Origin: Hymenobacter rubripertinctus
Lineage (GTDB): Bacteria > Bacteroidota > Bacteroidia > Cytophagales > Hymenobacteraceae
NCBI RefSeq assembly: GCF_003583925.1
Contig: NZ_QYCN01000012.1
Span: 116,533 to 180,532 of the forward strand
DNA length: 64,000 bases
Reading direction: 5' to 3'
The notes beneath the pieces are model-generated. The model searched no databases and was not told the origin of the DNA. It saw nothing but the letters and a program-made list of their open reading frames with translations. The position numbers were made by a program, and so were the translations under genes. Within the stretch, counting starts at the first letter, position 1. Each line of letters opens with the position of its first letter. This document shows positions 17,059 to 25,089 of this stretch, piece by piece.

Positions 17059-17649
17059 ATGGAAACCGCCCTGCTTTCCCGCAAAGACCAGATTGACCAC
17101 ACGGCCACGGTACTGTTCCGGGCTCGGGGTTTTGCGGCTACCAGCATGCGTGAACTGGCCACGGCCCTGGGCATTGAGGCCGGTAGCATTTACTCGCACA
17201 TCCGGAGCAAGGAGGAAATCCTGCACCGCATCTGCTTCCGCCTGGCCGACCAGTTTTTTGCCGGTTTCGAGGACGCCACCCAGAACAACACGCTGCCGAT
17301 AGCCGATAGCCTGCGCCGGGCAATAGAGAGCCACGTACAGGTTCTCACGGCAGACGTTGCCGCTTCGGCCGTGTTCCTGCACGAGTGGCGGCATTTGTCG
17401 GAGCCAGCCCGGACGGAGTTCCTGGCCCTGCGGGAGCAATACGAAGCGGGGTTCCGCCAGCTACTGATCAACGGGGCGGAAACCGGCACCCTGTACGCCC
17501 CCGACCCGGCCTTTGCCTCCCTCACCCTACTGGCTTCGCTCAACTGGCTGCCTACCTGGTACGCGCCCGGGGGCAAACTAGCCCCCGCCGATATTGCCCA
17601 CCGTCTCGCCAATCAGCTCCTGTTTGGGCTGGAAGTGCGGGAAAATTAG
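17059..17649 (+). CDS. TetR-family regulator, PaaR-like
   Basis: A 196-residue repressor-type protein. The N-terminal helix-turn-helix (residues about 10-56: DHTATVLFRARGFAATSMRE and LATALGIEAGSIYSHIRSKE) is typical of TetR. The C-terminal all-helical part (FLHEWRHLSEPARTEFLALR) would bind the effector. Position immediately before paaA, same strand, with an operator of the PaaR type in its own promoter, argues that it represses the phenylacetate genes and is released by phenylacetyl-CoA, as PaaR is. A separate paaA promoter in the 134-nt gap was not seen, so read-through is plausible. Confidence 0.85.
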   Translation: METALLSRKDQIDHTATVLFRARGFAATSMRELATALGIEAGSIYSHIRSKEEILHRICFRLADQFFAGFEDATQNNTLPIADSLRRAIESHVQVLTADVAASAVFLHEWRHLSEPARTEFLALREQYEAGFRQLLINGAETGTLYAPDPAFASLTLLASLNWLPTWYAPGGKLAPADIAHRLANQLLFGLEVREN

Positions 17650-17783
17650 AAGTGAAAGATTATAGAGGGGCGCAGGTGAGAGTAGCGTGCTACCATGCAC
17701 CCTGCTTTCCCCCTTCAGCTACCTCTTCCGTCTGACCACTTCATCATCTCAGTTCTCACATCCCACCTCTAACTTCTCCAGCT

Positions 17784-18773
17784 ATGTACGGTTCCGCTTC
17801 CACCCACGATATTCCCGCCAAGGCTACCACCGGCCTCGAAAATGAAGACCCGATTCTGCTGGCCGAGTTTGAGGCCCGCATTGCCCGGGGCGAGAAAATC
17901 GAGCCCACCGACTGGATGCCTCAGCTCTACCGCAAGCAGCTCACGCGCATGATCGAGCAGCACGCGCACTCCGAAATCATTGGCTCGCTGCCCGAGGGCA
18001 CCTGGATTACCCGCGCCCCCGGCTTCCGCCGCAAAATGGCCCAGATGGCCAAGGTGCAGGACGAAGTAGGTCACGCCCAGCTGCTGTATTCGGCCGCCGA
18101 AACCTTGGGCAAAACCCGCGAGCAGATGCTCTCGGACCTGGTGAACGGCAAGAGCAAGTACAGCAACGTTTTCAACTACCCCACGCCCACCTGGGCCGAC
18201 TCGAACGTAATTTCCTGGCTCATTGATGCCGGCGCCATCGTGAATCAGCTGGCCAACGCCAAGGGCAGCTACGGCCCCTACTGCCGCGCCCTCGACCGGA
18301 TCTGTGCCGAGGAAGCTTTTCACCTCAAGTACGGCCACGACGCCGTGGTGCACATGGCCACCGGCACACCCATTCAGCGGAAGATGATGCAGGAGGCCCT
18401 CAACCGCTGGTGGCCCGCCATTATGACCTTCTTCGGCCCCTCGGACAAAATGAGCACGCACACCGAAATCCTGATGCGCTGGAAGGTGAAGATGGCCACC
18501 AACGACGCCTGCCGCCAGCAGTTTCTGGATATGTACGTGCCCAAAATCTGGGAAATCGGCCTGACGCTGCCCGACGCCAACCTGCGCAAGAATGAGGACG
18601 GCGTGTGGGAATTCTCGGAGCCCGATTGGGAAGACTTCAAACGCGTCATCAACGGCGACGGCCCTTGCAACGCCGAGCGCATTGCCGTGCGCCGCGCCGC
18701 CGAGGAAAACGGTGCCTGGGTGCGCCGCGCCATGCAGCAGCCCCAGGCCCGGTACGTCCGCCCGCTGGCTTAA
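17784..18773 (+). CDS. paaA: 1,2-phenylacetyl-CoA epoxidase subunit PaaA
   Basis: Catalytic subunit of the multicomponent oxygenase that epoxidises the ring of phenylacetyl-CoA, the entry step of aerobic phenylacetate breakdown. The 329-residue length is typical. Diiron ligands are seen in [17 protein letters not shown] (E..H) and [16 protein letters not shown] (EE..H). Conserved stretches include [19 protein letters not shown] and [15 protein letters not shown]. It is first of the A-B-C-D series on this strand. It is separated from paaB by 156 nt that hold a palindromic repeat, so the operon is interrupted by structure rather than tightly packed. Confidence 0.97.
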   Translation: MYGSASTHDIPAKATTGLENEDPILLAEFEARIARGEKIEPTDWMPQLYRKQLTRMIEQHAHSEIIGSLPEGTWITRAPGFRRKMAQMAKVQDEVGHAQLLYSAAETLGKTREQMLSDLVNGKSKYSNVFNYPTPTWADSNVISWLIDAGAIVNQLANAKGSYGPYCRALDRICAEEAFHLKYGHDAVVHMATGTPIQRKMMQEALNRWWPAIMTFFGPSDKMSTHTEILMRWKVKMATNDACRQQFLDMYVPKIWEIGLTLPDANLRKNEDGVWEFSEPDWEDFKRVINGDGPCNAERIAVRRAAEENGAWVRRAMQQPQARYVRPLA

Positions 18774-18788
18774 TGGGTAGTGAGTATT

Positions 18789-18895
18789 CGTCACGCTGAG
18801 TGCAGCAATGCAGAGTCGAAGCATCTCTACCACCATGGTACTTCTGACTACCGCACCGAAGCGGTAGAGATGCTTCGACTCCGCTCCGCATGACA
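18789..18895. repeat. REP-like palindrome between paaA and paaB
   Basis: Left part 18789-18831 and right part 18863-18894 pair imperfectly; the shared core is GTCGAAGCATCTCTACC / GGTAGAGATGCTTCGAC. Outer ends GTCACGCTGAG and CCGCATGAC mark it as a relative of the other elements. Confidence 0.85.
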
Positions 18896-18929
18896 CTCCC
18901 AGACACGTTTAATTTTTAATTCCTTCCCT

Positions 18930-19553
18930 TTGCTTTCTTCCTTCGACCCGCGCATCAACCGGCTGGAACTGCCAGACGCCCCCTCGATTCCTACGGATAA
19001 GGTGGCCCTGGACCAGTTTCCGACTTACGAGGTATTCCATCAGCGCAAGGAAAACGCGGCCTACGCCTACGTGGGTCCGGTGCACGCGCCCGAAGCCGAC
19101 GTGGCCTTCTTGTTTGCCAAGGAGCAGTTCAGCCGGCGCTTCCCGTGCACGGGTATGTGGGTGGCTCCTACCAGCGCCATTCAGGTAACGCCCTACGGCA
19201 ACGACCAGGAATCGGTGTACAACTTGCTGCCACTGCTACCTGTGGAGTCTGCGACGGCCGACGCAACCGGCCAGCAGGCGTACGACATCTTCCACCTCAA
19301 AAAACGCGGCAAGGCCCACGCCCACGTGGGCCAGGTGTCGGCTTCTTCGCCCGAAGCGGCCCTGCAAGCTGCTAAAGCTGCTTTCGGCGACCAGCGCCCG
19401 GTAGTCAACGTGTGGGTCATTCGCAGCGCCGACCTGCTACGCTCCGACGACGAGGACCGCGACATGTGGACGACTACGCCCGACAAGAAGTACCGCGAAG
19501 CCATTTCCTACAAAGTCCAGGACCGCATCGACCGGTTCAAGCAGGAAGGCTAG
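18930..19553 (+). CDS. paaB: Phenylacetyl-CoA epoxidase subunit PaaB, tandem double form
   Basis: PaaB is the small structural subunit of the PaaABC(E) oxygenase. This protein has 207 residues, about twice the E. coli form (about 95). It contains two PaaB-like modules: YEVFHQRKENAAYAYVGPVH...AKEQFSRRFPCTGMWVAPTSAI (residues about 34-88) and YDIFHLKKRGKAHAHVGQVS...AKAAFGDQRPVVNVWVIRSADL (about 118-172). The tail carries the MWTTTPDKKYREA motif near the C-terminus. The start is TTG at 18930 (MLSSFDPRINRLEL); a stop codon lies just upstream in frame, and no ATG is available before the first module. Fusion or duplication of PaaB is inferred from the internal repeat. Confidence 0.9.
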   Translation: MLSSFDPRINRLELPDAPSIPTDKVALDQFPTYEVFHQRKENAAYAYVGPVHAPEADVAFLFAKEQFSRRFPCTGMWVAPTSAIQVTPYGNDQESVYNLLPLLPVESATADATGQQAYDIFHLKKRGKAHAHVGQVSASSPEAALQAAKAAFGDQRPVVNVWVIRSADLLRSDDEDRDMWTTTPDKKYREAISYKVQDRIDRFKQEG

Positions 19554-19575
19554 ATTCTGGCTGACACGAAATTAC

Positions 19576-19664
19576 TTGTCATCCTGAGCGGAGCGAAGGA
19601 TCTTGTCATGCGAAGACGAATTGCCCTTATCCGATGAGGTCCTTCGCTCCGCTCAGGATGACAA
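19576..19664. repeat. REP-like palindrome between paaB and paaC
   Basis: Left arm begins TTGTCATCCTGAGCGGAGCG and right arm ends CGCTCCGCTCAGGATGACAA; inner parts diverge (ATCTTGTCATG versus CCGATGAGGT). Same family as 13869-13957. Confidence 0.92.
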
Positions 19665-19693
19665 CTAGCTGCACATTTCCCCCATTCCCAAGA

Positions 19694-20443
19694 ATGAACC
19701 CCACCCTCGACCTCCTTTACCGCCTCGCCGACGACCAGTTGATTCTGGGCCACCGCAACTCCGAATGGAACGGGCTGGGTCCGATTCTGGAAGAAGACAT
19801 TGCGTTTTCGAGCATGGCCCAGGACAAGCTCGGCCACTCGTTGCAGCTCTACACGCTGCTCCACGAGTTGGGCGAAGCCGAGCCCGACACGGTGGCCTTC
19901 ACCCGCAACGCCCCCCAGTTTCATTGCTGCCAGCTCACGGAGTTGCCCATCGGCGAGTACGATTTCAGCCTGATCCGGCACTTCCTGTTTGATCATGCCG
20001 AGCTGCTCCGCTTCGAGGCCCTGGCCGACAGCTCTTACGAGCCGCTGGCCCTGGTTGCCCGCAAGATCAAGGGCGAGCTGAAGTACCACGTACTGCACGC
20101 TAACACCTGGGTGAAACGCCTGGGCACGGCCACTGAAGAGGCCATTGAGCGCATGCAGGCGGCCCTGGAATTCACGCTGCCCTACGCCCTGGGCATTTTC
20201 GAAACTACCGACGCCGAGCCCGAAATCATCAGCAGCGGCCTGTTTATCGGCGAGAAAGAACTGCAAACCCGCTGGGAAGCCAGCGTCAGCAAAGTGCTGG
20301 CCCAAACCGCCCTTACGTTACCCGACTTGCGCACCCTCACGCCCGTAGCCGGCGGCCGCCACGGCCAGCACACCGAGCACCTGCAACCGCTCCTCGACGA
20401 AATGGCCGAGGTATTCCGCCTTGACCCTACGGCCGATTGGTAG
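19694..20443 (+). CDS. paaC: Phenylacetyl-CoA epoxidase subunit PaaC
   Basis: Structural ferritin-like subunit that forms the PaaAC heterodimer in the ring-epoxidising oxygenase. The 249-residue protein starts MNPTLDLLYRLADDQLILGHRNSEWNG and shows the family segments LEEDIAFSSMAQDKLGHSLQLY, RHFLFDHAELLRFEAL and KIKGELKYHVLHANTWVKRLG. The start is the ATG at 19694; the in-frame reading from 19634 is translated palindrome (RSFAPLRMT) and should be left out. The C-terminal GGRHGQHTEHLQPLLDEM is the usual ending. Confidence 0.96.
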   Translation: MNPTLDLLYRLADDQLILGHRNSEWNGLGPILEEDIAFSSMAQDKLGHSLQLYTLLHELGEAEPDTVAFTRNAPQFHCCQLTELPIGEYDFSLIRHFLFDHAELLRFEALADSSYEPLALVARKIKGELKYHVLHANTWVKRLGTATEEAIERMQAALEFTLPYALGIFETTDAEPEIISSGLFIGEKELQTRWEASVSKVLAQTALTLPDLRTLTPVAGGRHGQHTEHLQPLLDEMAEVFRLDPTADW

Positions 20444-20461
20444 GCTGGCGCGATGCGAAGA

Positions 20462-20560
20462 AACGTCATGCAGAGCGAGCCGAAGCATCTCGCGTGTTAA
20501 CGTTGCAAGAGTAACTAAATGTCAGCACGCGAGATGCTTCGGCTCGCTCTGCATGACGTT
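20462..20560. repeat. REP-like palindrome, 35-bp perfect arms, in paaC-paaD gap
   Basis: Arms 20462-20496 and 20526-20560 are perfect complements with the core GTCATGCAGAGCGAGCCGAA and a 29-nt loop; the right arm runs into TTTTTC. Together with the element at 20604 it fills most of the 318-nt gap between paaC and paaD. Confidence 0.95.
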
Positions 20561-20603
20561 TTTCAAGCAAATTCTCCTGAAGCTGTTTAGAAAGTCAAAA
20601 AGT

Positions 20604-20706
20604 CTGTCATCCTGAGCTTGCGAAGCACCTCATCGCGTCCGCACAACTCGGAAAGAAGGTGAAATACGCCCACGTAATAAGGCCCTTCGCAAGCTCAGGG
20701 TGACAG
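20604..20706. repeat. Second REP-like palindrome in paaC-paaD gap
   Basis: CTGTCATCCTGAGCTTGCGA at the left and TCGCAAGCTCAGGGTGACAG at the right pair with one mismatch; inner arms diverge. It is 43 nt from the previous element. Confidence 0.9.
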
Positions 20707-20761
20707 CTAACCAACAAAGCAGACATTCTAAATAGCTTCCCTAACTAAGCACCCACCCGCC

Positions 20762-21247
20762 ATGCCCACTGAAACCCAGATTCTCGACTGGCTTCAAGCC
20801 GTGACTGACCCCGAGATTCCGACGATTTCGCTCGTGGACCTCGGCGTGATTCGGGAGGTGCGGGTGGAGGATGACGGCGGCGTGTACGTGCGCCTCACGC
20901 CCACCTTCGCCGGTTGCCCGGCCATGGACTACATGCGCCGCGATGTGGAAACGACGCTCAAAGCCCACGGCATCCCGCGCGTAACCACCGAAATCAGCCT
21001 GCGCGACCCCTGGACCTCGGATATGGTGACCGACCGGGGCCGGGAGGGCCTGCGCCGCCACGGGCTGGCCACGCCGCCCAAGCTCAACGGCGGCCTCCTC
21101 GACCTCGATATTCTGGAGTACGCCGAGTGCCCGCGCTGCCACACCACCAATACGGAGCTGCGCACGCCCTTCGGGGCCACCCTCTGCCGGGCCGTGCACT
21201 ACTGCCACGACTGCCGCCAGCTCTTCGAGCAGTTCAAACCCATCTAA
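20762..21247 (+). CDS. paaD: Phenylacetate degradation protein PaaD
   Basis: A 161-residue protein of the MIP18/SufT-like (DUF59) type needed for maturation of the phenylacetyl-CoA oxygenase, probably for iron-sulfur cluster insertion. The N-terminal domain has TDPEIPTISLVDLGVIREV and TFAGCPAMDYMR with the conserved Cys. The C-terminal zinc-ribbon is ECPRCHTTNTELRTPFG...CRAVHYCHDCRQLFEQFKPI, as in PaaD. It is last of the A-D series and is followed by a terminator-like hairpin, so a paaE gene does not follow here. Confidence 0.95.
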   Translation: MPTETQILDWLQAVTDPEIPTISLVDLGVIREVRVEDDGGVYVRLTPTFAGCPAMDYMRRDVETTLKAHGIPRVTTEISLRDPWTSDMVTDRGREGLRRHGLATPPKLNGGLLDLDILEYAECPRCHTTNTELRTPFGATLCRAVHYCHDCRQLFEQFKPI

Positions 21248-21253
21248 CAACAT

Positions 21254-21298
21254 GCTCCCGGGTGCCTTCCGGGAGCGGGCTGGTGGGCGTTTTTTTTG
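21254..21298 (+). terminator. Terminator-like hairpin after paaD
   Basis: GCTCCCGG (21254-21261) and CCGGGAGC (21269-21276) pair; a run of eight T follows 13 nt later, so the spacing is looser than in a classic intrinsic terminator. Confidence 0.5.
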
Positions 21299-21368
21299 GA
21301 GTTAGACTGATTGATTTTCGGGTTGTTTTCGTTGGGCTGCTACACGCTCTTTTCTTGTCTGCCTTTTT

Positions 21369-21956
21369 ATGAAGCGCTTTACCTCGCTGCTGCTGCTGGT
21401 GGCGGCCCTCGTTTTTGCCAGCTGTAACCGTACGCCCAAACCCCTCGATCCGGCTTCGGCGGAAGCAGTAAAGGTGCAACTCAACATTCTGCGCGACACC
21501 GTGGCGGCCAACTGGAGCGAAATGCTGGAATCCGACGATGCCAAGCTGCGCGATACCCGCCGGTTGCTGCGCGAACTAACCACCCAACCCGGTACCGACC
21601 GCGCCCGGGTAGCCCAACTGCAATACGCCAACGACAAATTACCCAAGCGCCGCTACACCCAGCAGACGATGGCCGAATCGGCCCGCATTGATGCCTACGA
21701 TGCTGCCCAGGACTCTTTATTGCGCGTTGTTTACGCCCTGGCACTACCCGAAAACCGGGAGCCGGCCCCCATCATCCGGGAACTGACCGAGCGTATCCAG
21801 ACCGCTGATGTGGACCTGATTGCCTACCGCGTGCACTACGATCAGTCGGTGACCCGCTTCAACAATTACCTGGTGGTACACGCTCAGGAGTTGCAGCAGC
21901 TCGGCGGTACGTACGCCAAGCTCCAGCCCCTGCCCCTGTTTACCATTGTGGAGTAG
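21369..21956 (+). CDS. Predicted lipoprotein, unknown function
   Basis: A 195-residue protein with a lipoprotein signal (MKRFTSLLLLVAALVFASC, Cys 19), then a mostly helical, charged body (ILRDTVAANWSEMLESDDAK, DTRRLLRELTTQPGTDRARV, IIRELTERIQTADVDLIAYR). The ending YDQSVTRFNNYLVVHAQELQ...LPLFTIVE loosely recalls LemA-type proteins, but I would not assign it. Expected location is a membrane-anchored periplasmic face. Confidence 0.75.
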   Translation: MKRFTSLLLLVAALVFASCNRTPKPLDPASAEAVKVQLNILRDTVAANWSEMLESDDAKLRDTRRLLRELTTQPGTDRARVAQLQYANDKLPKRRYTQQTMAESARIDAYDAAQDSLLRVVYALALPENREPAPIIRELTERIQTADVDLIAYRVHYDQSVTRFNNYLVVHAQELQQLGGTYAKLQPLPLFTIVE

Positions 21957-22056
21957 TAGCCGGAGTGGTTAGTTACTGTCTTCCGGTGATAAGTGGAGTG
22001 CATTACGGGTATGGGAGCGGTGTTTTCTACCTGGAGGGAACAACTCCCCCAGGCGT

Positions 22057-22088
22057 TTTGTACTTATGAATAAATGATCATAGATTTA
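22057..22088 (+). promoter_or_regulatory. Promoter of ArsR-type gene
   Basis: TTTG (22057-22060), 20 nt, TAGATTTA (22081-22088). Transcription would start near 22093, which rules out an ATG at 22074 as the usual start. Confidence 0.6.
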
Positions 22089-22097
22089 CAACACGTT

Positions 22098-22415
22098 ATG
22101 ACAACTCCCATCTCCTCCGCTGAGTTAAACATGTCCATTGAGAAGATGGAAAAGGTGGCGTTTATTCTCAAAACCACCGCCCACCCTACCCGCATTGCCA
22201 TTGTGCAGCTCCTCGCCCAGCACGAGAGCTTATCGGTGAACGATATCTGCGAACGGCTGACCATTGAGCAAAGCCTGGCTTCCCATCATTTGTCGGGCAT
22301 GAAGCTCAAGGGTATCCTGAGCAGCACCCGCGAGGGCAAGCACGTGTTCTACTCGCTCAAAATGCGCGAAGTGGTGGACGTGATTCAGTGCCTGGCCGCG
22401 TGCACGTTCCTGTAG
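22098..22415 (+). CDS. ArsR-family winged-helix regulator
   Basis: A 105-residue regulator. The winged helix spans roughly residues 15-95: LKTTAHPTRIAIVQLLAQHE, SVNDICERLTIEQSLASHHL and LKGILSSTREGKHVFYSLKM. No CxC metal site of the ArsR/SmtB kind is visible in the recognition region; a single Cys pair-like end (CLAACTFL) is present. The ATG at 22098 is chosen from the promoter position; ATG at 22131 (MSIEKMEK) is the alternative. Regulated genes are unknown. The following 369-nt stretch (22416-22784) shows only a short T-rich tail and no gene I can support before the methyltransferase. Confidence 0.85.
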   Translation: MTTPISSAELNMSIEKMEKVAFILKTTAHPTRIAIVQLLAQHESLSVNDICERLTIEQSLASHHLSGMKLKGILSSTREGKHVFYSLKMREVVDVIQCLAACTFL

Positions 22416-22784
22416 GGCGGTGCGGCTTTTTTTACCTCAACACATGAATGCCCCTTCATTATTTCATGCGTTTTTTTCTCGCCCATAGTTTGCTCCTACG
22501 GCTATGGTGCGGCCTTCTGCGCTGGTCTTTCCTCTGGACACCACGGGCGGCGGCCAGTACGGCTCAATACCGTCCTGTAGCACCCGCCTGCCACCTCCTG
22601 ATTGCATGCTCAACTTTCTGAAACCTTCCACTTGGGCTCACCAGAGCCGCAAATCCGCCAGGTTCTCCGTACACCTGTGCTAACCCGGCGTGTTGCTGCC
22701 CAATGTGCGCCGGCCCGATGCGTGTGCCAGCGGCTACCTGCGCGGCAGCGTGTTCAACTGGTCCCAAACCCTAATCCACTAACT

Positions 22785-23420
22785 ATGGCCACCCCCAATT
22801 CCAAGCAGCACTGGGAAACCGTATATGGCACCCGTCAGCCCCACCAGGTCAGCTGGACCGAGACGGTACCCGCCACCTCGCTCGAATTCATTCACGATTT
22901 CCGGTTACCCCGCCAGGCGCCCATCATTGATGTGGGCGGGGGCGACAGTCGGCTGGTAGACCATCTGCTGGCCGAGGGCTACGAGAACCTAACGGTACTC
23001 GATATTTCGGGGGCGGCGCTGGCGCGGGCCCGCCAGCGGCTGGGGCCGCTGGCCGCGCGGGTGCACTGGGTGGAAGCCGATGTGCGCGACTTCGAGCCCG
23101 CCCAGCCTTATGCGCTCTGGCACGACCGGGCCGCGTTTCACTTCCTGACCACCGCCCCCGACGTGGCCCGTTACCTCACGCTGGCCCGGGCGGCAGTGGC
23201 CCCCGGCGGCTACCTCACCATGGGCACGTTTTCGCCCACCGGCCCTACTTCGTGCAGCGGTTTGCCCATCCGCCAGTACAGCGAGCAGGAGTTGAGCACG
23301 CAGCTGCAAACCGGCTTCACGAAGCTGCGCTGCCGCACCGAGGACCACTGCACGCCCTTCCAAACCACCCAGAATTTCCTGTTTTGCTCCTTCCGTCGCC
23401 AGCTGCGCGACGTGGCTTAA
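22785..23420 (+). CDS. Class I SAM-dependent methyltransferase
   Basis: A 211-residue soluble methyltransferase. SAM-binding motif I is IIDVGGGDSRLVDHLLAEGY (residue 45 onward), motif II follows as LTVLDISGAALARARQRL, then VHWVEADVRDF and the product-side LWHDRAAFHFLTT. N-terminal QHWETVYGTRQPHQVSWTE is typical of tellurite-resistance or thiopurine-like methyltransferases in this size class. The C-terminal CSGLPIRQYSEQEL fits too. Start MATPNSKQHWE at 22785; the reading back to 22602 lacks family similarity. Target unknown. Confidence 0.9.
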   Translation: MATPNSKQHWETVYGTRQPHQVSWTETVPATSLEFIHDFRLPRQAPIIDVGGGDSRLVDHLLAEGYENLTVLDISGAALARARQRLGPLAARVHWVEADVRDFEPAQPYALWHDRAAFHFLTTAPDVARYLTLARAAVAPGGYLTMGTFSPTGPTSCSGLPIRQYSEQELSTQLQTGFTKLRCRTEDHCTPFQTTQNFLFCSFRRQLRDVA

Positions 23421-23493
23421 GGACTTACTATTTCCCTGATTTTTTCCTTGACCGACAAGCAAGGGCCAGTTGAAAACAGCCTGCCGGCCCGGC

Positions 23494-25023
23494 CTATTTC
23501 CAGTCGGGCAACGTGGCGTTCTGGAACAGCCGTACCCGGTTGCGGCCATCCAGGTCCATCACCCAGGTATCCGGCACCGACTGCGCGACGTTGTTCACCT
23601 GCACGAAAATAATGCGCGCCCCGTCCGGGGCGTACCGGGGCAGCACATCATTAAACCCCAGTGGCTTGCCCGACGTGGTGGTGCCACTCACTCCGGCCGA
23701 TACATCGACTAGGCCGGTGCCGTCCAGGTTTTGGGTGAACACGTGGGCATTGAGCTGGCGGCCGGTGCCGTCCTCGTACCCGTCCACGTCGCGGGTGTAG
23801 AGCAGGCGGCGGCCATCCACGCTGAAGGAAGGCGAATCGAGCCGGCCGGGCTGGTTGCTGACGGCCAGCGTAGGGTTGGTGCCATCGGCGTTGAGCAGGT
23901 AGATTTCCGCATCGTAGACGCTCACGCCCACCGTTTGCACGGCAATGCGGTTGCCCAGCGCCGTCCAGTCGCACTCCCGGAAGTGGCGGTTGGCGGGGGC
24001 CGTGGCCAGCAGCGTCAGGCCGGTTCCGTCGCGGTTGATGCGGTAGAGCTTGTTGTAGCTGCTGTAAATAAGCTGCGCCCCGTCGGGCGACCACCGGTAG
24101 CCGATGCCCTGGTTGAAATAGCCATCCACGGGCAGTAGCGTTACCTGGCGGCTATCCGAGCCGTCGCGGTTCATGGTGTAGAGCTGAAACTGGCCGGTAG
24201 CATTGGACGTGTACGCCACCCGGTCGCGGTTGGGGCTGAGCTGGGGGGCCGTTTCCACGAACGGCGAGGACGTGAGTCGGAGCAGGCTGGCCCCGGTTTC
24301 GTCGGACGAGTAGATGTCGGTGTTGCCGTTTTGGGTGCGCGCAAACAGGTAGCGGTTGTCGGGCTGGCTCTTGGTCTGGAAGCTCCAGACGTCGCCCCGC
24401 ACGGTTTCGCCGGCCTTGTCGCGTACGGTCACCTGCCAGAAATAGGTAGTGTTATACTTCAGATTTGTCGCACTCACCGTCGTGTCGCGGGAGTTGGTGA
24501 GCAGCTGGCGGCGGTCGGTGGAGTTACTTTCGTAGAGCAGCACGTCGTTGCGGAGCGTGTCGCTCTTACCATCGGGGTCACTCACCCGCCACTTCAGCGT
24601 GAGGGTAGTGTTCTGGTCGGTGGCCTTGTCGGCGGGGCTGGGGCTGGCGGGCACGTTCGGTCGGCGGTTGGTGCCCGCCGATTTCTCCAGGATAACCCTT
24701 ACCTCCGTGGTAGCGCCCAGGTTGACCTGCACGTTCACGGTCTCCTGCTTGTAATCGGTCTTCTTAATGCTCAGCGCGTATTTGCCCACCAGCAGGCTGG
24801 GAATGTCAAACCGCCCCTGCGCATCGGTCGTGTAAGATGAGGTAGCCGGATTAGTGGTAATGGCCACGTTGGCCAAGGGCTGATTGTCTTTACTATCGAG
24901 CACCACGCCCGTGAGGCCGCCGTTCCGGGCCGGTTCAATCGTCGTATCCTCACATCCCAACAGGGCTTGCACGCATAGTACAACCATCAGCAGCCGGGCT
25001 GCCAGGCGCAGATAAGAAAACAT
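23494..25023 (-). CDS. TolB-like beta-propeller lipoprotein
   Basis: A 509-residue lipoprotein (signal ...VVLCVQALLGC, Cys near 24). Domains in order: a carboxypeptidase-regulatory-like beta-sandwich (GLTGVVLDSKDNQPLANVAI...YALSIKKTDY, about 33-115), a fibronectin-III-like segment (LKWRVSDPDGKSDTL...TTYFWQVTVRD, about 120-215), then a TolB/PD40-like propeller (RTQNGNTDIYSSDETG, RDRVAYTSNATGQFQLYTMN, YRWSPDGAQLIYSS, RYAPDGARIIFVQ). It is downstream of the curli genes on the same strand, 67 nt from csgH, and may be co-transcribed. A role in curli is not known; surface or periplasmic binding is inference. Confidence 0.85.
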   Translation of the reverse strand: MFSYLRLAARLLMVVLCVQALLGCEDTTIEPARNGGLTGVVLDSKDNQPLANVAITTNPATSSYTTDAQGRFDIPSLLVGKYALSIKKTDYKQETVNVQVNLGATTEVRVILEKSAGTNRRPNVPASPSPADKATDQNTTLTLKWRVSDPDGKSDTLRNDVLLYESNSTDRRQLLTNSRDTTVSATNLKYNTTYFWQVTVRDKAGETVRGDVWSFQTKSQPDNRYLFARTQNGNTDIYSSDETGASLLRLTSSPFVETAPQLSPNRDRVAYTSNATGQFQLYTMNRDGSDSRQVTLLPVDGYFNQGIGYRWSPDGAQLIYSSYNKLYRINRDGTGLTLLATAPANRHFRECDWTALGNRIAVQTVGVSVYDAEIYLLNADGTNPTLAVSNQPGRLDSPSFSVDGRRLLYTRDVDGYEDGTGRQLNAHVFTQNLDGTGLVDVSAGVSGTTTSGKPLGFNDVLPRYAPDGARIIFVQVNNVAQSVPDTWVMDLDGRNRVRLFQNATLPDWK

Positions 25024-25089
25024 CAGCAGGGGAAAACGGGTGGGAAACAAGCGAAAAAAATCGGGGAGCAGGAGCGGAAATCGGGCCAA

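Noticed and set aside
22504-22683. 59-residue open frame in the gap before the methyltransferase
   Set aside because: No family pattern, no ribosome site and no promoter; could be a gene remnant but cannot be supported.
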